From: Oxyruncus cristatus
Lineage: Eukaryota > Chordata > Aves > Passeriformes > Cotingidae
Assembly: GCA_013399855.1 (NCBI GenBank)
Contig: VXAY01005593.1
Coordinates: forward strand, 372,001-436,000
DNA length: 64,000 nucleotides
Direction: 5' to 3'
A model generated the notes under the pieces. The model was not told the DNA's origin. It did no database searches and saw only the letters and a program-made list of their open reading frames with translations. A program made the translations under genes and the position numbers. Shown piece after piece: positions 54,705 through 64,000 of this stretch (positions are counted from its first letter, which is position 1; every line of letters begins with the position of its first letter).

Positions 54705-56096
54705 CCACTGGGATGTGCTTACAGCCAAGGTCAGCCCATGGGGATAGATGATACCTGATGACTTTCAGGGAGCTTGTAGATATTAAATATCTTGCCCTTA
54801 CTGCTCCGATTGTAATACCAGTGACCTGCATGTGTTCATGGTTTCAGAAGGGTACCTTACATCAGGAAGCAGTAACAGCGTTAAAAAAACCCAACAACTC
54901 AGAGGGGAAAAAAAAAATTTAAAGTCATTCTGAAAGATTTCCATGGGGCAGAGGATTCAAATGTCAAATGGTTTCCAGAGCCAAGTAGAACATATTTTTG
55001 TATATTTAAAATGGTGCAGAAAAGAGAAATTTGGTAGGCTGGTAGGGCAGTCCCAGGGAACCAGAACAGACAGTGTTTAAGTGGGAACAACTCTAAACAA
55101 CCTTTTTTCTCACAATCACTTTGAGCTCCAGCTCACTCCTTCCTGAAGCAAAGATTATCTTTTTTGCTGGAATAGTTCTCCAGTTGCATCTGACATCCCC
55201 ATACAAGCCTAATGACTTCCTGGGGGGATGGCTAAAAATCTGCTTTTAGGGACCTTTGTTCCAGTATTTGTATTTTTCTTTGCCTGCTTTTTGTGTTACC
55301 ATTGGGCTTCTGTTTCCCTGGATTTTGTCAGCTTCCCTTGCTCCTTCCTAAGGCAGAATGAGACAACAGCAGTCTCAGAGCACTTCAGTGAGACATCATG
55401 GGTCAGGGGCCTGCGTGCTGCGAGCAGAGCCACCTCCAAAGAGATGGCTCCTATACCTATGGCTGTACAATACCATGCACTTAGTAACCATTTCTGGGGA
55501 GAAAAATGTTCTCATGGACAAAACCACTGTGGGACAGGTCCAAAGGTCCAGCATGGCAGGTCACTGTGGGCTCTAGGGTGAAATGTCTCTGCCTCCCTGT
55601 GTTGTCATCAGCAGAAGGGGAAGGTCCGAGGGCAGTTCCCTTGTGCCAACTGAGGTGTTTGTACAGCTGTTGAACACAGGGATGTGTTCAGTGGGGGAAG
55701 AGAAATGCAGAGAGCCACACTGTTCTCCAAAATTATTGTTCTTCCAAACCCTCTCAGGAGAACTAACCCCAGTGGATTTGCAAATGGTTATAAGACGTCA
55801 CCAGCTTCAAAATAGCTCAAGGGTTTGCTCAGAGTTCGAAGCTGTCAAGTGTATTTCCTTTCCTGACTTTTTTTTTCTGTGAAATAACAAACCATTTCTC
55901 TTCTTGCACTGTTGTTTGGTTTCAGTTTGCTCTCTGGCTTTTCACGAGCTGGTAACCCACAGCAGTTTTCAGAGTTAGTGCTGATGAGTATCAGCAGCAT
56001 TGATGGTGAGGTGGATGCTTAAGCTGGGCTGTCTTGGTCAGTGCAGGAACCCTCAAGCACCTGCTTGCTTTAGAAGCTCTCTACATTATTAAGATT

Positions 56097-56370
56097 CAAA
56101 AAAAAAGAAAAAAAGAGAGGAAGAAAGGAAAAAGGTTTGAAATTATTTGTATTTTAATTTTTTTTTTTAATATTATTTGGTGCTTGTTCCTAATTGCAAG
56201 CAGGGCTTGCAAAAATATTTATCTTTCTGTTTATTTGAAAGAGTTCTTTTTTTTTAAGACGAGTTTACTTGGTTTTATTTTTTATTTCTTTTTACTTTTG
56301 TTTGGGGGATGGTTTGGGTTTTTTCTCTTTCCTCCCCTTTGTTTTTTTTTTGTTTTTTTGTTTCGTTTTC
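56097..56370 (+). repeat. Purine-rich then T-rich low-complexity region
   Basis: An A/G stretch (AAAAAAAAAGAAAAAAAGAGAGG) is followed by runs of T at 56158-56168, 56246-56256 and 56341-56360. No family is identified. Confidence 0.75.
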
Positions 56371-59300
56371 TTACCAAAAGATTGGTAAACCAAATATTCT
56401 TATCTCCCTGGTTCCTACAAAACCAGGGTTCGGGCAGTGCTGCTTTGTAGCTCATGCCATGCCCAGAGTTACACAATTTCAGCTGAGAGCTTTCTTTAAG
56501 GCAGAGCATCTTTGGGCCAAAAAAAAGTTTGGAAAAAGATGCAGTGACTTCAGAAAAGGCTCCTCCTATCAGTTAGTTTCCATGTTTAAACATTGTTTAA
56601 ATGTTTTGGTTAGGTTTTCTCATACTTTTTGGAGGCAAAAAAGCAAAGCATGGAGTGCCTTGCAGTGATCTGAGGGTCTGATCACTTTGGGGAGATGGAA
56701 GGAGCTCTTCTCCTGAACCCAAGGGAAGCTCACATTCCTCAGTGTGCTAGTGGTGTTACCTTTCTCGTAAGAAAACCACCAATTTCAGAAAATAACTTCT
56801 GCCCTATTATTTATACATCTACAAACATGAATGTGCCAAGCTAAAATTTTTGGAAACCAAAGCAGTGCGTGGCTCATTTACTGTTGTGTGAACAGAGGTC
56901 AGGGCCCTGGTATGCCTGAGAGTTCCTCTCAATCTGGAACAGCCTTTGCCACTATGAGCTTTTCATTTTATCCTACTGTCTTTTCCCCAGTCCCAACACA
57001 TCTTGGATTCACAATACAGAAATGTCTCATGGCTCTGAGAAGAGCATCAAAAAGCAGATGTGTGACCCAGGGCAGCAGGGCTGAGCCTCTGCCTGGCTTC
57101 ACCATCTCTCCTGACCTGAGCAAATCAAAAAGAGCATGCAGTGCCCTAAGTGAAAATAGAATTTGCTAAGTGATCTCCAGAGGTCCCTGTGGTTCCTTGA
57201 CAGAAGCCACAGGTGTGAGTCAGAAATACACTGACCAGAAATCATGTATATCAAAGCTGTTTGTGTCTTAAACTCTGGTGGACATACCTTTGTCCCTGGA
57301 GGATGTCTGTTACTGCATGATTCACTTTTTTGGAATGAAGCCTTTCCTCCCACACTGCTTCCTTCTTCCTTCACCTTTAGGAAGGTAGGGGCTTGTTTTT
57401 ATCTCTTTAGCCTTTTATTTTTCCCCTCTCAGGTTTTCTTTGGAAAGGCTTGGCATAAGTTCCCAGAGTCAGATTCCCGCTCTGATCCCCGCAAGTTGCC
57501 TTGGGTTGTCTGCTGGAGTATGGTCCCGACTTTACAGCACCAAAGCCTTTCCTCTTCCTGGTCTTAAAATTGCATTTGCTCCAGTTCCATGCCTGGCATC
57601 CATCCTGACACTGAAAGCTTGTTATTTCTTCAGCCCAGCCTGGTGCTGTGTCTGGTTCCCAGAGCCAGTCCCTTGATCCCATTTGGAACACCCAAACCAC
57701 CTTGTTTTGTATTGGGTTCCTGGGACACAGAGCAGGTTCAAAAATGCCTGTGCAAAGCCTGTGTTGTTGGAAGGAGAAGAGGATCCTGTTTGTGCTGGTG
57801 TTTCATGGAGGGCAGAAATCAGATTTGCTTTTCTTAGGCTTTTCTTGGCCTGGTCTTTGCCACTGCCAAACAGGAGGGATTTCAGTGTCCAGAGAAAGTG
57901 GGATTGTGGGCTCAGATGAAGTACAAAAGTGATCAGTAATTAGCTGGGGGTGTCAGAATACCCTGGTGACAGATAGTAGCTGTAGCAAAGAGTGTGAGAC
58001 TTGTTGGAGTTGTGTGGGGTTGGCCTTAGGTTCTTTTAAGTGAAGTGATCATCTCAACACGTAACTTGACATCGGTTTGATGCCATAAAGCACTTTAAAT
58101 GGAACTGGTCTTGACCCTTTTTGTTTTGGTTACCTGGAGACAATCAGTTTTGCCATTGCTCCTCCCTCTGCATCTCCAGCAAAATCTGAGCTGCAAGTAG
58201 GCATATTCCTGGTTTGGTTTGGCTTTACCCTGAGAGGGGAGGAAGGGCCAAGCTTCTAGAACATTTTTAGACCAAGGTGGGTATGAGTCTGATTACAGTC
58301 CCACTGCAGATGGGTTGAGTGGCAGGACAAGAGAACTGGGTTCTGTTGGCTCAGGTATATCCCTTGGGAACGCCCATGCCAGCTTCCCCATCACCTTCCT
58401 CACAGCAGGTAGGGAAGCAGTCCCAGCAGCGGTTTGCCCTCTGTCTCCTTTTCCTCGGAGAAACTCAGAGCAAAGGAGATGTGGGGGGGATACATCCAAA
58501 TAAGTGAAGTGAGGCCCTTTCCATGCACCAAGTTATTTACTGTCCAGGCTGCTGGGAGACCTCCCAGGTGCCATCCCCAGGGCAGGAGCTCTCACCATTG
58601 CTGAGGGTGGACTCTTCCCTCCTGGGGTGTGACCACTGCTGGGAAGCACAGTAATGCCATGAACTTGTGCAGATTTGTACTGCCTTTCAAAGGCACGAGC
58701 ATCCATAGAGTCCAATCATCTTTGCACCTTCCTTCAGTCACTTGATCTCACAGCTGTTGCTGAAACACTCAGTTCCAGTCCTTCCAAATGCCACCAACTC
58801 AGAAGCAGTTCTTCAGGTGCCAAATTCCAAGGAAGCTGTCTAGGATATCTGTGGCACAGAGCAAGGAAGGACTGGGCAAGGGGGCACAGGAGTGTATCTG
58901 CTAAAATCCCACAAAACATTCCTTGTTAACCAGAACTCTGGAAATTATTCTGCCTGCTGGCCAGGTTTGGGAATTTATCATAATTTAGGGCACCCTTACA
59001 AACAAAAATCACCCCTGCTGTGCATAACTCCTCTATTTCCTTTGTCAGAAGGGGCAGCAATCCATGACTTCATCTGGTGATGCAGCTAATTTTTAAAGAT
59101 AGGCGAGCTGAACTGGCTAAATCTCCACACTTTGTACTCCTCAGTGATGGGAAGTGTAATGCTAGCTCCCTTCCCACCTGCATTTCCAGGGGCACTGTGC
59201 CCTTTCCTTCCACGTGCATTGCACTGACACTGATGCTTTGCCCAGATATATTCAGCTTCCATTGCTTGCGGGGAGGGGGAACAGGATAACATTCACTGCT

Positions 59301-59842
59301 TTGCATACAGCTGTGAGCTTCGTATGTATTTAAGCTGTCTATAGATATCCATCCTTTCCGTGCTCTAACGTATTTTTACTATTTTCTTTATTGATATCAA
59401 ACACTGACTCAAAAAAAAAAAAAAAATCTATGTCCAGTTCGGTTCGCCTATGGTTAAAGTTTAGCCTGGTGTTTATTTTGTACTAATATGGAATGCACTT
59501 GGAGGAATTCCCAGAACATTGAGGTGTATTATAATAATAACCTGATATACCTCTGCTTTTGGTTTGTTTCTTATTAAAAAAAGAAAAAAAAAAAAAGCTT
59601 TGCATTTTCATGTTGAACCCATAAAAAAAAAAGTTGAGAAATAAGATTTTTAAAGAAGAGGGTAAAACCTAATTTTGTTGTATGTTAATTTGTAATTATG
59701 TAAAAAGTGAGCAAGTTGTTGACTGTAAAATTCATTTTTTTTCCTGTAAGTTACCGGAAACCATTAGGTTTTGTAACAAGCTTTTATTTATCTTCCTTTT
59801 TAGCTATCAGCATCAACATCTTGTGAAGTCATTCTTTCTCTA

Positions 59843-59848
59843 AATAAA
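59843..59848 (+). terminator. AKAP13: Distal poly(A) signal of AKAP13
   Basis: AATAAA in TTTCTCTAAATAAATTTGAT is followed by the T/G-rich TTTCGAGTCTTGAGTTTTCT. It is the strongest candidate for the end of the main transcript, with cleavage expected near 59860-59870. Confidence 0.75.
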
Positions 59849-60447
59849 TTTGATTTCGAGTCTTGAGTTTTCTGCCTGATTTATTCCCACACCTTTGGTA
59901 TTTCTGCTGTTGACTTTGTTGCACCAAGTCTGAATGAACAGCCTTAACCTTGACCTGTGATCAAATGTTTGCATTGCCTTTGTCATCTCCATTCTGGTCT
60001 GCACCCATCGGACTCTTTAACTTACTGTCCTCCGTTTACAAGGTTTGCATTTTGCTGAAGGACAGATGGCCACAATGGTATTCAGCTCTTTGGGTTTCCC
60101 CCCCACTGCATACAGGGCTTTTCATCCTTTTAGAAGAAGAGGAAGTGTCACAGCTGTTCTCTCCACCACTTCAGCCCCGTGAGAGGAGATAAATGGGAGT
60201 CTGGGGGCTGCATGTGATGGCTTGTGGCACAGAGTTTCTGTAACCCCCTAACATAGCTCTGTATCTCTGGCAAATCCTAAACACCTGGGGTTTTAGCTCA
60301 TTTGACTGAGAACTAGAGATGCTATGTGTCATCGCAGCACAGGATCCACGACGCAGTGTATGCTTTATGTGTTTCCACATCCCCCGCAAGAGGAGACCCA
60401 GCAGCGACACTGTAGCCAGTGTCCAGGTAGTTCCTCTCCCCTGGGGA

Positions 60448-60676
60448 GGTGATGTTAGGAAAGAATTCTTTACTGTGAGGGTGGTGAGGCACTGAAACAG
60501 GCTTCCCAGAGCAGCTGTGGATGCCCCGTCCCTGGCAGTGTTCAAGGCCAGGTTGGATGGGGCTCTGAGCAACCTCGTCTAGTGGAAGGTGTCCCTGCCC
60601 ATGGCAGGGGCTTGGAACAAGATGATCTTTAAGGTCCTTTCCAACCCAAAGCATTCCATGATTCTGTGATTCCGTG
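60448..60676 (+). mobile_element. CR1 LINE 3' fragment, sense
   Basis: The sequence runs GAAAGAATTCTTTACTGTGA, GGGTGGTGAGGCACTGAAAC, AGCTGTGGATGCCCCGTCCC, TTCAAGGCCAGGTTGGATGG, CCCATGGCAGGGGCTTGGAA, TCCTTTCCAACCCAAAGCAT and CATGATTCTGTGATTC. This is the best-preserved CR1 copy in the window, with the tail repeat ATTCTGTG. Confidence 0.96.
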
Positions 60677-62413
60677 TATTGATCACAGCCTTCAGGCCAT
60701 CGACATGAACACTGCGTGGGGTGCTGGGTTGTTCCCTCGCAGGCATTAGGGAATGCCAACCCAGCTCCCGTGCCTGTTAGCCAGCAGGGCACTGTGTGTT
60801 ATTTTCCCCCTCCTCGGAGCTGTGTTACACGTGCTCTTCTGAAAACCTGAGTCCTGTCAATGTACCCAAACCTACGCCCTGTCACGCAGCACTTGCTCTG
60901 AGACAAGCAGCTCCTGGGCGTGAGACAGGAGATGAAAGAGCTCGTTTATCTCCACGGCTGTTTAGTAGTCCTGGTTTTATTTGCATTCCCATGCGTCCCA
61001 GCTCACCTATTTACTGAAACTAATAAAAGCTTTTGCCAAACCATCGTCTCCCGGGTATGGCTTTTAAAGAGCACGTTTTCCTGTGGCCCCTCTTGGCTCT
61101 GCAACTTGGATGCATGACAAAAGCACCTCTTGGGGCACCCCCAGCCTTTTTATCACTGCAGTAAAACAACAGCAGCGGCTGCTGCAGTTGGTGGGAGTTC
61201 GAGATGCTCCTGCAATAAAACGGGCGTTGGTCACAGGAGGAGGGAGAGCACATTTACTGGTGACAAATCACATGGAGAAAATCAAATCCTTGCTGAATCA
61301 AGCTCCTGCCAGGGAAAGGCTGCGGTGCAGGGCAGATCAGGCACTGTGAGCTTCTCTGGTCCTGCCCAGCACACACCAAACCCCTCTGTTTCCATCAGCC
61401 AAGGGGAAGCCTGGGCAGGCAATTCAAATTTCCTTTGGCATAGGAGGTAGCAAAGGGCCCTGCTGCTCTGGGCCATCTCCATTGTGGCAATTTGACTATC
61501 CTAAACCAGCTTTCCGCAATTTCATCTGCTGTCCATGCTCTGAGCCATTACAGCATGGCTAAGATGATGACATGGATATTCTCCCTCGATCATATCGGTT
61601 AATTATTTTCAATGATCCCCAAGCAGGAATTATGTGTTTCTGAGCATACCAGGCTTCTTGCCCGGCCTTGGCCTTTCCTTAGCATCCAGTGTTAAGAATA
61701 AAAAATCTCTGCAGGTTTGTCTGATGTGGTTGGATTTTCACTGGCACAGTCACCTAAAAGGGATCGTACAGAATCCTTACACTGGAATGGGCCTCTAAAA
61801 GGAGCACTGACAGGCCGAGGAAAGGCTTGGTAACACAGTTTACTGTTCCCTATAACTTTTGTGTTATCTGTGTTTTCCTTTCCCTGCCCTTGCTGGGTTC
61901 AGTTCTGGCACTGACTTTAGGGGGAGAAACTGGAGGTCTGGAAGGACACAGGTGCAAGCTGGGCTTGGGCTTGCAGACAGGCCACTCATTCATGGAGCTT
62001 TTATTAAAAGGAAAGGCAAAACCCTAATTATTGCAGTGAGTGAGTGAGATGCCTTGTGATCAGACACAAGGTGAATGCTAAAGGAATGACTTACCTTTGC
62101 CATTAAAGGCACCTGGGATTTGTTAATTAGTTACTGGAATGTTAAACATAGCAAATGTGTTGATTTTTAGGAGGTTGAACTATGTTAAGTGGGAAATAAT
62201 ATTTCACATTAGCAACTGATATAAGAGCCTGTACAAGTGAGCTCCCCCAGCCCTCACAGGGACAGACAGACACCGTGGGTGTCCTTTTTGTCCCTCCCAA
62301 AGCTGTCTTCACACCTCTTGAAACACCCCCAAACATGCCCTGCCCCCAGAGCCTGCTCTCCTGTCTCTGTTCCAAGGAGGCCCAGGGGAGGATGGTGCAG
62401 GTTCAGGACTGGG

Positions 62414-62448
62414 TCCCCCCTGCCCTGCCCTGCCCTGCCCTGCCCTGC
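62414..62448 (+). repeat. (CCCTG)n tandem repeat
   Basis: There are about six uninterrupted copies of the pentamer CCCTG, followed by a degenerate CTCTCCCTG. It is a short microsatellite in a GC-richer stretch. Confidence 0.88.
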
Positions 62449-62888
62449 TCTCCCTGCATCCCAGGGCTCCTCTGTATGTCGGTGTTCACGGGGCTATAAA
62501 TGGCAGCCCTCGCTCTTGGCTGAAGGGCATCCTGGCACCTCAGCGGAATGGAGCCAAGGTTTGTTTTCTGCTTCCCAACACGGCAGAGCTGAACCCCAGG
62601 AGGGTCCCTGGAAGGAACTTGTGTAAGTCCCTTTGCTCTCTTTCCTTTATGGTCCATCCCTTGCACAGCTGCAGCTCAGCTGGCAATTCCCAGTCCCCCC
62701 TGACCTCTCACCTCAGCCTGGCGTCTCTCCCTCTGGCACTCAGCGTCTCCAGATGCTCTTTCTTCCCCCTTTCCTTTCACCAAAGGGCTGTTTCGCACCA
62801 ACCGCATCTTTCCAGTGAGCCTAATTAGACAGGAGCCTAATTGGAACTGAGCAGGAGTGGTGAGTCATTAGCAGAGCCCTGTGGGAAG

Positions 62889-63005
62889 CCCGCGAGCAGC
62901 CGTGAGCCCGGCGGGGCGGCAGCGTGGGCAGAGGGGGCCGGGAGGCGGCGGCTGCTCGGCTGGGTGCCGGGAAGTGGGAAGCAGCTCCTGTCTGTGTGTG
63001 CGTGG
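62889..63005. promoter_or_regulatory. Small CpG cluster in intergenic DNA
   Basis: I count 13 CpGs in about 115 bases (CCCGCGAGCAGCCGTGAGCC, GGCGGGGCGGCAGCG, GGGAGGCGGCGGCTGCTCGG). The flanks are CpG-poor. It contains GGGGCGG (an Sp1-type GC box). It may be a promoter or enhancer of an unannotated transcript, but no linked exon is visible. Confidence 0.4.
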
Positions 63006-64000
63006 GTAATTCCTCCAGACAGTGACCCAGAAATGGAGTGGTGGGTGTTCACCCGCCTCCCTGCACCTGCTGGAACGCCAAGCGAGTCCCAGTGCTGCTG
63101 GGCTGGCCTCAGGGCAGGGGATGGCTGTCCATCCCACACAGCCAGGGACGTTAGAAGCCAAAAGGGCTTTTCCTGGTGCGCCTTAAGTGTTTTTCGCCTT
63201 GTTTTGTTTCTACTCATCCCCTTCAATAACCAGCTATTCCCCCACAATGGAACAGAGCCAGCATCCTGGGGACTGGCTGCCTGCTGGGACTGCAGGGAGA
63301 GGGATCCCTGTTGGGGTGGAAAAGGAGAATGAGGGGAGCAGCAAAGGGCAGAACTGCAATGTTTGCTCTGGACAGACCCACAGGACTGGTTGTGATGCCA
63401 GAACTGAGAGTCAGGTCTTTCTATCAGTCATTAAATCATATTCTGGCTGAAAGTGCCAGCAGTTTCTTCACAAGCACAGTTGTGCCATCTTGGCCTGGTC
63501 CAGGACAATTCCCTCTGGAATTCAGTGGGGAAGGGAGGGCTTCCCAAGAAAGCCAGAACTGGAAATCCACAAATTACTTGATTCCTGAGCTCTGTGGTCC
63601 GCAGAGATTGTCGGGAAGAATGAAAGGACACACTGGGTAGCCAGGATCAGTCCTCTGGAGGCCTTCCCCCACCTTCATTTGGCGGGGGCACACAAACACA
63701 GAGGGGTCCTTGTCTGCGATGCCTGCGAGACGTGGACATCAGTGGTGCCGCGTGTGCCGGGGGAGCGGGAAGTGAGATGTCCAGGCACTGACAGCATGAA
63801 AAGCCAGGCTTTTTCCACCTAATTGGATCTGTTATTCAGCTGAGGAACGCTGAATGGCCTGGGTGGGCTCGGAGCTCGCAATTTCAGTGAGGAAGTCGGG
63901 ACGTGGTGGTAAAGTAGGTCACACTGCTGCAAACAGGGTGAGGGCTCTGCACAACGGCTGAGGATGTTAAATAAGGAGGTGGTGAAATGGAAAGAAAAGG

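Larger units (their letters stand above)
54259..59865 (+). other. AKAP13: AKAP13 3'UTR (about 5.6 kb)
   Basis: Untranslated sequence runs from the stop codon to about 20 bases past the AATAAA at 59843. It includes an AT-rich imperfect inverted repeat (54661-54704), a purine and poly-T rich stretch (56097-56370) and several A runs in the last 450 bases. The last part, 59320-59860, is AU-rich. Open frames here, such as 56034-56450, are chance products of low complexity. The extent is inferred from the poly(A) signal. Confidence 0.75.
59866..64000. other. Downstream intergenic sequence
   Basis: I see no exon with supported frame and splice signals on either strand. It contains a CR1 fragment (60448-60676), a CCCTG repeat and a CpG cluster (listed separately). 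In human the next gene in this direction is, as I recall, KLHL25, but no KLHL25 coding sequence is visible. Confidence 0.65.

Noticed and set aside
56034..56450. 138-codon frame in the 3'UTR
   Set aside because: It reads through poly-A and poly-T tracts (KKRKKERKKG, FFFF...), so it is low-complexity noise.
60281..60320. tRNA-like string GGTTTTAGCTCATTTGACTGAGAACTAGAG
   Set aside because: It resembles a D-arm region only. No anticodon arm, T-loop GGTTCGAATCC or acceptor stem follows.
62841..63332. 163-codon frame over the intergenic CpG cluster
   Set aside because: There is no domain, no similarity, and competing frames on both strands, as expected of GC-rich DNA.
1..64000. CRISPR arrays, operons, phage or integrated retroviral genes
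   Set aside because: The window is vertebrate nuclear DNA. I found no regular spacer arrays, no long terminal repeats, and no gag/pol/env-like frames.

Overview
The window is a vertebrate, almost certainly avian, nuclear genome segment. The main clues are several 3'-truncated CR1 LINE copies of the bird type, GT-AG introns that are compact near the 3' end (87 and 104 bases at the shortest), and an AT-rich background with isolated CpG-rich patches. There are no operons, CRISPR arrays or other bacterial features.

One gene fills most of it: the 3' half of AKAP13 (AKAP-Lbc / Brx / proto-Lbc), on the + strand. I joined 29 coding exons between 463 and 54258. Every junction keeps phase, and together they give 1405 complete codons plus a TGA. 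The order is: a Ser-rich linker with the RRHS 14-3-3/PKA site (463-26770); a Lys/Glu tract and C1 zinc finger (32026-35395); a second linker (35855-39031); the Rho-GEF DH domain (39718 to about 41600); the PH domain (about 41600-45031); a linker (45119-50558); a long Arg/Glu coiled coil (50917-51366); and a Ser- and Lys-rich tail (53101-54258). Several exons are too short to stand out as open frames. The PKA-RII anchoring helix and the long upstream exon lie outside the window.

A 3'UTR of about 5.6 kb runs to an AATAAA at 59843. An early AATAAA at 54368 could give a UTR of only about 130 bases. From 59866 to the end I see no gene, only one CR1 fragment, a CCCTG tandem repeat and a small CpG cluster near 62890-63002.

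The most interesting candidate is a CpG-rich patch (29630-29978) inside the intron before the C1 exon. It holds an ATG, a short open frame and a good splice donor that joins in frame to the C1 exon. This looks like an internal promoter and alternative first exon for a short C1-DH-PH Rho-GEF isoform. Other points are a 126-base frame-preserving cassette exon with an RRIS site and an acidic tail, a 54-base cassette exon, tandem CAGCAG acceptors, and a CR1 copy whose tail ends about 30 bases from a splice acceptor. Exon calls rest on reading frame, splice signals and remembered similarity to human AKAP13; no alignment or RNA data were available.
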